DNA of 63,982 bases from Pseudomonadota bacterium (GTDB taxonomy: Bacteria > Desulfobacterota > Desulfovibrionia > Desulfovibrionales > Desulfovibrionaceae): NCBI GenBank assembly GCA_018816865.1, contig JAHIUW010000013.1, positions 1 to 63,982 on the forward strand, written 5' to 3'. The translations under genes and the position numbers were made by a program. This document shows positions 58,563 to 63,982 of this stretch, piece by piece. Below the pieces are notes generated by a model. It ran no database searches and was not told the origin of the DNA. It saw only the letters and a list, made by a program, of their open reading frames with translations. Position 1 is the first letter of the stretch. The number at the start of each line of letters is the position of its first letter.

Positions 58563-60938
58563 ATGGTACTTACGAAAACCCACGAATCCGATAGCGTACT
58601 TCTCAGCCAGATCCTGGAGCACAGGCTGGAGCAGGACGACATCCGGCGGCTTCTGGGTACGCTCTCGTCCTCGGATCGCGACGAGTTTCTGGGCAAGCTG
58701 GCCGACGTCCTGGGCAAGATGAACGCCCTGCTGGACGTCTCCAACCGCCTGGCGGATTCCCTGTCTCTGGACGTGCTCTTCCGGCGCCTGGTGGAGATCA
58801 CCTCGGCTGCGGTCAATGCCGATCGCGGCACCATCTTTTTGAACGACCCGGAGACGGACGAACTGTTCTCCCGGGTGGCCATGGGCGACAGCCAGCAGGA
58901 GATACGTTTCCCAAACACCAGGGGCATCGCCGGGGCCGTCTTCAGCAGCGGTCGGGCGATCATCATCCCCGATGCCTACGCCGATCCGCGCTTCAATTCC
59001 GACGTGGACAAGAAGACCGGCTACCGGACCCGCAACATCATCACCGCCCCCATCCGCACCAAGCTGTCCGAGGTGGTGGGGGTGCTGCAGCTCTTGAACA
59101 AGATGGAGGGCAATTTTTCGGAATCCGACCTGTCCCTGCTGGAGGCCCTGGCCTCGCAGGCCTCGTCCGCCCTCCAGAATGCCCAGCTCTTCGAGCAGGT
59201 GGAGCGCGCCCGCGAGGAGGAGACCTATCTTCAGGAGCTGACCCAGGCCATTTCCACGGAACTGCACCTGGTGCCCCTGTTGCAAAAGATCATGGATACC
59301 TCGACTCATATCCTGCAGGCCGACCGCAGCACCCTGTTCCTGAACGATGAGAAGACCGGTGAGCTCTGGTCTCAGGTGGCCCAGGGGCTCAATCAGCTGG
59401 AGATCAGGTTTCCAAACAGCATGGGCATCGCGGGCGAGGTCTTTTGCAGCGGCGAGACGGTGAACATTCCCGATGCCTACGCGGACCAGCGCTTCAACCA
59501 GGCGGTGGACAAGAAGACCGGCTACAAGACCGACAGTATCCTCTGCAGCCCGGTGCTGAACAAGGAGGGCAAGGTTCTCGGCGTGACCCAGGTCCTGAAC
59601 AAAGCGGGCGGCCCCTTCAATCGGCTGGACGAACGCAGGCTCAAATCCTTTTCGGCCCAGGCGGCCATCGCCATCGAAAACGCCAAGCTCTTCGAGGATG
59701 TTCTGAACATGAAGAACTACTCCGAGAGCATGTTGCAGAGCATGAGCAACGGTGTGCTGACGCTCACAGCAACGGGCCGGGTGGAGAAATGCAACCGTGC
59801 CGCTTCCCGTATTCTGGGTCGCGAAGCGGCCGACTATCACGATCGCGAAGTTGCCCAGCTGTTTCGTGGAGCCAACCAGTGGGTGGTGGACATGGCCACC
59901 AAGGTGGCCGCCAGCGGCGAACCCGACATCGCCGTGGACACTGAGCTGTTTCTGGACGGGGGCAAGACCATCACCGTGAACTTCAATGCCGTGCCCCTCA
60001 AGAACTCCAAGCAGGAGCTGCTGGGCACCATGCTGGTCTTCGAGGACATCAGCGGTGAGAAACGCCTGAAAGGGACCCTGGCCCGCTACATGACCAAGGA
60101 GGTGGCGGACAAGTTGCTGGAGGGCGGCGACGACTTGTTGGGAGGCAAGTCCCTGGAGGCCACGGTGCTGTTTTCGGACATCCGCGGCTTTACCACCCTG
60201 TCCGAGACCCTGGGCGCGGAGGAGACCGTGTCCATGCTCAACGAGTACTTCACCCTGATGGTGGATGTGCTGTTCGAGCATCAGGGCATTCTGGACAAAT
60301 ACATCGGCGATGCCATCATGGCCGTGTTCGGTACCCCCTTTGCCACGGGCCGGGACGAGGACAACTCCGTGACCGCCGCCGTGGGCATGATGCGCGCCCT
60401 GTATGCCTTCAATCTGGAGCGTGTGGCCCGGGGCAAGCAGACCATCAACATCGGCATCGGCATCAACACCAACCCCGTGGTGGTGGGTAATATCGGTTCC
60501 CTGCGGCGCATGGACTACACGGTCATTGGCGACGGGGTGAACCTGGCCGCGCGGCTGGAGTCCGCCTGCAAGACTTACCGCACCAATATCCTGATCAGCG
60601 AATTCACCCGCGCCAAGCTCGTGGACAGCTACGTGATGCGCGAGGCTGACAGGATGACGGTCAAGGGTAAGACCAGTGCCGTGGCCGTGTATGAGGTGCT
60701 GGATTTCCATACGCCGGAGACCTTTCCGCACCTGGAGCAAGTGCTGGAGCTGTTTTCCCGGGGACAGGCAGCGTGTCGCGGACGTGATTTTGGCGGTGGA
60801 CTTGCCCTGTTTCAGGAGATCCTCGACCTTCATCCCGGCGATGGGCTGTCGTCCGTGTGGGCCGAACGTTGTCGCCAGTACCTCAAGCATCCCCCGCCCG
60901 AGGACTGGGACGGGGTCTGGGTGATGCTGGGCAAGTAG
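58563..60938 (+). CDS. GAF-GAF-PAS class III adenylate/guanylate cyclase
   Basis: From ATG 58563 the product has 791 residues. Two GAF domains (about 55-215 and 235-390) share the NIPDAYADQRFN / IPDAYADPRFN motif seen in cyclase-type GAFs. A PAS domain (about 400-510) and a class III catalytic domain (about 530-715) follow. The latter has LFSDIRGFTTLSE (first metal Asp), GDAIMAVFGTP (second), and DYTVIGDGVNLAARLE with the transition-state Asn-Arg. The Lys in DKYIGDAIM and the Asp of the DYTV motif favour ATP, so cAMP. A short C-terminal helical part ends it. It may supply the ligand for the cyclic-nucleotide-binding protein near motAB, but that is inference. A hairpin follows the stop. Confidence 0.93.
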   Translation: MVLTKTHESDSVLLSQILEHRLEQDDIRRLLGTLSSSDRDEFLGKLADVLGKMNALLDVSNRLADSLSLDVLFRRLVEITSAAVNADRGTIFLNDPETDELFSRVAMGDSQQEIRFPNTRGIAGAVFSSGRAIIIPDAYADPRFNSDVDKKTGYRTRNIITAPIRTKLSEVVGVLQLLNKMEGNFSESDLSLLEALASQASSALQNAQLFEQVERAREEETYLQELTQAISTELHLVPLLQKIMDTSTHILQADRSTLFLNDEKTGELWSQVAQGLNQLEIRFPNSMGIAGEVFCSGETVNIPDAYADQRFNQAVDKKTGYKTDSILCSPVLNKEGKVLGVTQVLNKAGGPFNRLDERRLKSFSAQAAIAIENAKLFEDVLNMKNYSESMLQSMSNGVLTLTATGRVEKCNRAASRILGREAADYHDREVAQLFRGANQWVVDMATKVAASGEPDIAVDTELFLDGGKTITVNFNAVPLKNSKQELLGTMLVFEDISGEKRLKGTLARYMTKEVADKLLEGGDDLLGGKSLEATVLFSDIRGFTTLSETLGAEETVSMLNEYFTLMVDVLFEHQGILDKYIGDAIMAVFGTPFATGRDEDNSVTAAVGMMRALYAFNLERVARGKQTINIGIGINTNPVVVGNIGSLRRMDYTVIGDGVNLAARLESACKTYRTNILISEFTRAKLVDSYVMREADRMTVKGKTSAVAVYEVLDFHTPETFPHLEQVLELFSRGQAACRGRDFGGGLALFQEILDLHPGDGLSSVWAERCRQYLKHPPPEDWDGVWVMLGK

Positions 60939-60943
60939 CATTA

Positions 60944-60974
60944 AAGCCCGTGGGGGAAACCCCGTGGGCTTCTT
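60944..60974 (+). terminator. Terminator after the cyclase gene
   Basis: AAGCCC (60944-60949) and GGGCTT (60966-60971) pair, with an inner GGGG/CCCC stem and a GTG/GTG internal loop, around GAAA. It is followed by CTTC. Confidence 0.65.
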
Positions 60975-61129
60975 CTCTGGGGGGGGGCTGGGAGTCTGTC
61001 GAGGTCGGCAGGTTTGGGCCTTGAAAGCCGGGGGCGTCCCAGGGCGGGAGTAAAGGGCGCATGACAACCCTTGGGCTGGCCAGGGGGCGGCGCTGGGGCC
61101 TTGGTTTATGAAAAGATTCCCGGCAGGTC

Positions 61130-62092
61130 TCAGTTTAGAAGTGCCAGGGACCAGGACAGGGTCATCAGGGCCAGGGCCAGAGTTCCCAGTACCCACTGCG
61201 TCCGCTTGTCGGGTATCCCGAGTTGCATGATCAGGCGTCCGCAGAGGGCCCCCAGCGGCAGACCCGCCAGGAAACCGAAGAGATGCGCACCCAGGTCCGT
61301 GCGTTCGCCACCCGTGCCCAGCATGCCCAACAGTGCCAATCCGGCCACAACCGGGGCTGCGGCGCGCCGAAAATCCAGACGACCCTCGCGCACCATGGAC
61401 AGTGCCCCCAGGGCCCCGACGGTCCCGAACACGGCGGTGGACGCCCCCACGGAGACATGTCCTCCCCCGCGCAGCCAGGCATTGGCGAGGTTGCCGAGCA
61501 TCCCGGAGAGCACAAACAGCAGCCAGGCGGTCCCGCTGCCAGCAGCGCGGCACAGACAGGCCACGAAGACGCCGCCGAGCACCGCATTGCCCAGAAAATG
61601 AGCCGGGTCGGCGTGCAGGGTCAGGGCTGTTACGCTGCGCCACCACTCACCGGAGAGGATCAGCTGGGCGTTTGCGGCACCCATTTCCAGCCAGTCCTCG
61701 GGATAGAGACCCCAGCCGGGCAGAGGGTGGGTGATGACGACGAAGTGCACTGCGGCCAGGGCCATGACTAGGGCCACTCCCTGGGCCTCCAGGCCGGGTG
61801 GCAGGGGGGGCGTGACGGAGAATTCTGCCCGGGGTGGGTTTTCGAATTCAAAGGCCGTGATTTCCTGGACGGCCTCGGCCAGGCGGGCGGCGGGCACCAG
61901 GATATGCCAGCCCCTTGGGCCTCGACCGGTGCGGTGCGGAACACGCCGCGCCTTGAGCACCAGGGTCCAGTCCCAGACGGTGTCGTCATCCATGGCGCTG
62001 CGGCAACATCCCTCGGGCAGGGCCATGGAGATGTCGGTCCAGTCGCTCCTGGAGTGGTGGAGAACCTTCGCTGGTTGGTCCTGTCCTGGCAT
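61130..62092 (-). CDS. Rhomboid-family intramembrane serine protease
   Basis: The 320-residue protein has an N-terminal soluble part of about 100 residues, then six or more TMs. Catalytic residues fit GxSxxxFG (VGASTAVFG, Ser 218) and the His of GAHLFGF (270), and HADPAHFLGNA is the typical loop with structural His/Asn. Rhomboids cleave substrates within the membrane; the substrate here is unknown. Start is uncertain: ATG 62092 has no clear ribosome site and in-frame ATGs exist at 62026 and 61993. fxsA ends 18 bases upstream on the same strand, so they may be cotranscribed. Confidence 0.88.
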   Translation of the reverse strand: MPGQDQPAKVLHHSRSDWTDISMALPEGCCRSAMDDDTVWDWTLVLKARRVPHRTGRGPRGWHILVPAARLAEAVQEITAFEFENPPRAEFSVTPPLPPGLEAQGVALVMALAAVHFVVITHPLPGWGLYPEDWLEMGAANAQLILSGEWWRSVTALTLHADPAHFLGNAVLGGVFVACLCRAAGSGTAWLLFVLSGMLGNLANAWLRGGGHVSVGASTAVFGTVGALGALSMVREGRLDFRRAAAPVVAGLALLGMLGTGGERTDLGAHLFGFLAGLPLGALCGRLIMQLGIPDKRTQWVLGTLALALMTLSWSLALLN

Positions 62093-62110
62093 GGCGCGTT
62101 CGGGGCGAAC

Positions 62111-62503
62111 CTAGCGGTGGATGATGGTCACGTTGGTACTGCGGGCCATGTCCGAAAGCCTGCGCCCCAAGACAGTCTTGAGTTTGGCGCGCACGGGCGG
62201 GATGAGCAGCAACAGGCCGGCGATGTCCGTGGCGAAGCCGGGGGTCAGCAGAAACACTCCGGCGACAAGGATCAGGGCCGCATCCACCAGTTGCCCGGTG
62301 GGCGGAATGCCCCGGTTCATGTCCGCGCGCATCTTGTTCAGGACGCTTACGCCCTGGGCGCGGGCCAGCCAGGCGCCCGCGAAGCCCGTGATTAGCACGA
62401 TGGCGATGGTGGCCTCGGCACCGATGGCGGAACCGACCTTCATCAACAGATAGATCTCGATCAGTGGCACGGTGGCAAAGGCCAGAAAAAGACGGAAGAC
62501 CAT
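62111..62503 (-). CDS. fxsA: FxsA family membrane protein
   Basis: A 130-residue protein with two N-terminal TMs and a hairpin of TMs (LVDAALILVAGVFLLTPGFATDIAGLLLLIPPVR) that carries the FxsA signature LLTPGFxTDxxGxxLLxPPxR. FxsA is a cytoplasmic-membrane protein that suppresses F exclusion of phage T7 in E. coli when overproduced; its normal role is unclear. It precedes the rhomboid gene in the same direction. Confidence 0.92.
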   Translation of the reverse strand: MVFRLFLAFATVPLIEIYLLMKVGSAIGAEATIAIVLITGFAGAWLARAQGVSVLNKMRADMNRGIPPTGQLVDAALILVAGVFLLTPGFATDIAGLLLLIPPVRAKLKTVLGRRLSDMARSTNVTIIHR

Positions 62504-62606
62504 GAGTTTGTCCGTTGTTGTCGGTGTGGGAAATGATTGCTGCCATGATGACTCATTTGCAGCTGATTGGAAAGTCTAAAGTAATGCTTTAAATATTCTT
62601 GTTTGC

Positions 62607-62648
62607 TTGACAGCAGAACGTTTGAATCGTACAAAGATGTGCTGTCAA
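62607..62648 (+). promoter_or_regulatory. Promoter and operator of the S24 repressor gene
   Basis: TTGACA (62607-62612) and TACAAA (62630-62635) are 17 bases apart. The promoter is framed by the perfect inverted repeat TTGACAGCA (62607-62615) and TGCTGTCAA (62640-62648). Autorepression by the encoded protein is likely. Confidence 0.75.
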
Positions 62649-62677
62649 TCGTTACCCTAAAGCGAGGTGTGTTCGTT

Positions 62678-63412
62678 ATGGCCCTGAAAGTTCAGAGAAA
62701 AGCAGACGATTCAAAAATTCCTTCCCTTGGCGGCTTCGGGGCCGCGCAGATCATTGCCCGAATGATGCAGGCCATGAACCTGACCACCCAGAGCGCCTTG
62801 GCCGAGGAGTTGGGCGTCAGCCGTGGCGCAGTCTCTGATGCCAAGGCCAAGGACAAGATCCCTGCCGAATGGATGCTCAAGCTGTTTCGCGGCCACGGGT
62901 TGAATCCGTTCTGGATGGAGACCGGACGTGGGGCCATGTATCTGGATCAGGGTACGGTGCGTGAGGATCTGCCTGCCGGTCCTGGCCGTGGCGAGGAGGG
63001 GTTCGACTTCATTCCCTTGGTGGAGGCCAAGCTCTCGGGCGGAGGTGGCAGCCTGGAGACCGAGGATCGGGTCCTGGGGTATTATGCCTTTCGTCGGGCC
63101 TGGCTGAACGGCCGGGGCAAGGTCGACGCCATGCGCCTGATGCGGGTCACTGGGCAGAGTATGGAACCGACCCTTGAGGACGAGGATGTGGTGCTGGTGG
63201 ACCTGTCGCAGCAGGACATTCTGGCGGGCAAGATCTATGCGGTGCGCATGGACGACGAGATCGTGGTCAAGCGTCTGGAGAAGAAGCCTGGGCTGCTGGT
63301 GCTGGTCAGCGACAACCGCCGGTTCTATGATCCGTTGGAAGTGGTGGTTGGTGAGCAGCTGAACGTTCAGGTCGTCGGGCGTGTGATCTGGATGGCCCGG
63401 GAAATGATGTAG
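62678..63412 (+). CDS. CI-type HTH / S24 (LexA-like) repressor
   Basis: A 244-residue regulator. The N-terminal domain (about 20-85) has a phage CI-type HTH, NLTTQSALAEELGVSRGAVSDAK, and the FWMETGRGAMY end typical of the family. The C-terminal S24 domain (about 135-240) has the catalytic Ser in TGQSMEPTL (about 160) and Lys in IVVKRL (about 197). It can self-cleave or act as a sensor without cleavage; no Ala-Gly cleavage site is obvious. ATG 62678 with GAGG upstream was chosen; the frame from 62603 lies inside the operator. A tandem repeat array and a terminator follow. It looks like a chromosomal stress regulator as no phage genes adjoin it. Confidence 0.88.
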   Translation: MALKVQRKADDSKIPSLGGFGAAQIIARMMQAMNLTTQSALAEELGVSRGAVSDAKAKDKIPAEWMLKLFRGHGLNPFWMETGRGAMYLDQGTVREDLPAGPGRGEEGFDFIPLVEAKLSGGGGSLETEDRVLGYYAFRRAWLNGRGKVDAMRLMRVTGQSMEPTLEDEDVVLVDLSQQDILAGKIYAVRMDDEIVVKRLEKKPGLLVLVSDNRRFYDPLEVVVGEQLNVQVVGRVIWMAREMM

Positions 63413-63498
63413 CTGCGTCCTGAGCGCTCCGGACTGTCTGGGGCTCCGGGTGCCCTGAGCACAGCTTTGCCCGGCGTGGCCCGGTACGTACACCCCAG

Positions 63499-63582
63499 GT
63501 GTGCGTTCGGGTGTGCGTTCGGGTGTGCGTTCGGGTGTGCGTTCGGGTGTGCGTTCGGGTGTGCGTTCGGGTGTGCGTTTTG
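63499..63582. repeat. 12-bp tandem repeat array
   Basis: GTGTGCGTTCGG is repeated six times exactly (63499-63570) with a seventh, altered unit to 63582. The array is non-coding by all other signs: open frames through it read as plain repeats with no start site. Confidence 0.95.
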
Positions 63583-63626
63583 GCGTTTCGCCTGCCGGGT
63601 GGCCTGGCCTGGAGGCATTTTTTTGG

Positions 63627-63650
63627 CCCCATCTCTTGAGGTGGGGTTTT
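63627..63650 (+). terminator. Terminator after the S24 repressor and repeat array
   Basis: CCCCATCTC (63627-63635) pairs with GAGGTGGGG (63638-63646) with one wobble, and is followed by four T then GTTTG. Confidence 0.8.
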
Positions 63651-63792
63651 GTTTGTAAAACAATGTACGGTGTAGCTTGATTTAAGGAAAATAAATCCTG
63701 TTATGCTTGACGTTGCGCTGCGGCCCGGATATCTTTTCCAGGTGTGCGACGCCAGAGATTTGGACCGTTGAAGTGGGGATGAAGGGTCGGCA

Positions 63793-63982
63793 ATGAGTGA
63801 AAGCGGAGGGTGTATGCGGGGTCCCTTGGTCGGGGCGGAGGGGTTGCAGAGTCGGGCGCAGGCCGAGGCTGTTTTGATGGAATTACAAGAGGTCCGCCAA
63901 GCATTGGAGAGGATGGAAGCGGCTTGCGAGGCCCGTGTGGCCCAGGAGCGGGCGTTGTGTTCCCGGCGTGCTGTGCCGCTTG
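63793..63982 (+). CDS. Start of a coiled-coil protein, cut by window edge
   Basis: Read by hand: an ATG at 63793 preceded by AAGGG opens a frame that is still open at the window end, about 63 codons. After a Gly-rich start it becomes an amphipathic helix rich in Glu, Ala, Arg and Gln (QAEAVLMELQEVRQALERMEA), a coiled coil of the kind that begins many cytoplasmic sensor proteins. The domain that would identify it lies beyond the window. Confidence 0.5.
   Translation, partial: MSESGGCMRGPLVGAEGLQSRAQAEAVLMELQEVRQALERMEAACEARVAQERALCSRRAVPL

Noticed and set aside
58497-61646. 1049-codon open frame antisense to the cyclase
   Set aside because: Length is striking, but the composition is that of a GC-driven shadow and it crosses a terminator and an intergenic gap.
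63499-63582. CRISPR-like array
   Set aside because: Units are 12 bases and contiguous with no spacers.
63306-63663. ORFs through the 12-bp array on both strands
   Set aside because: They encode only reiterated short peptides and have no initiation signal.

Overview
The window reads as a GC-rich chromosome segment from a sulfate-reducing deltaproteobacterium of the Desulfovibrionales type. This rests on gene content: a complete Qrc complex (qrcABCD), the mercury-methylation pair hgcAB, an MSHA/type II-like pilus locus preceded by GEMM-I cyclic dinucleotide riboswitches, many GAF/PAS/HD-GYP signalling proteins, and an S24/CI-type repressor. The species cannot be named from the sequence. No rRNA, tRNA, IS element, prophage or CRISPR array was seen.

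Layout. 1-9.1 kb: a cut periplasmic binding protein, a TPR protein, a DinB-fold protein, a chemoreceptor, a Sel1-trypsin protease and a PAS histidine kinase, all on the minus strand. 9.3-11.3 kb: rfbC and manC, nucleotide-sugar genes. 11.6-16.5 kb: qrcABCD with a strong terminator. 16.6-18.7 kb: an ArsR-family regulator followed by hgcA and hgcB. 18.7-36.0 kb: a pilus locus with three minus-strand prepilins (two carrying large lectin-like C-termini), an atypical pseudopilin, a UshA-like protein, a major pilin behind one riboswitch, an ExeA-like ATPase, and a second riboswitch ahead of the assembly ATPase, platform protein, PilO/PilN/PilP-like proteins, secretin and a TPR protein. 36.1-41.4 kb: an HD-GYP protein, a cyclic-nucleotide-binding protein and motAB. 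41.5-46.9 kb: a REC-TPR protein, a TetR regulator with twin operators, an AhpD-like protein, fliM and an LprI-like protein. 47-50.2 kb: znuA-znuC-znuB-zur behind a palindromic operator. 50.2-64 kb: a REC-kinase fusion, a methyltransferase, a TonB-like hydrolase, a sigma-54 activator facing a small gene with a sigma-54-type promoter, a gate-domain membrane protein, an ADP-ribosylglycohydrolase-like protein, a GAF-adenylate cyclase, a rhomboid, fxsA, an S24 repressor and the start of one more gene.

How the genes fit together. Qrc passes periplasmic electrons from cytochrome c to menaquinone during sulfate respiration. HgcA and HgcB methylate Hg(II), and the upstream ArsR-type protein with an overlapping palindrome probably controls them. 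The pilus genes are placed under cyclic dinucleotide control, and an HD-GYP protein lies just downstream. The cyclic-nucleotide-binding protein next to motAB, and the class III cyclase at 58.6 kb, suggest a separate cAMP input to motility.

The most striking observation is at hgcA. The reading frame continues upstream of the apparent GTG start for 60 codons and is broken only by one TGA, in the context Gly-Pro-Cys-TGA-Gly-Pro. As I recall, other HgcA proteins have a Cys-Cys pair in this N-terminal region. A stem-loop with a GGUU loop begins 12 nt after the TGA, within bacterial SECIS geometry. A selenocysteine-containing HgcA is therefore a real possibility, alongside a nonsense mutation or a separate leader peptide.
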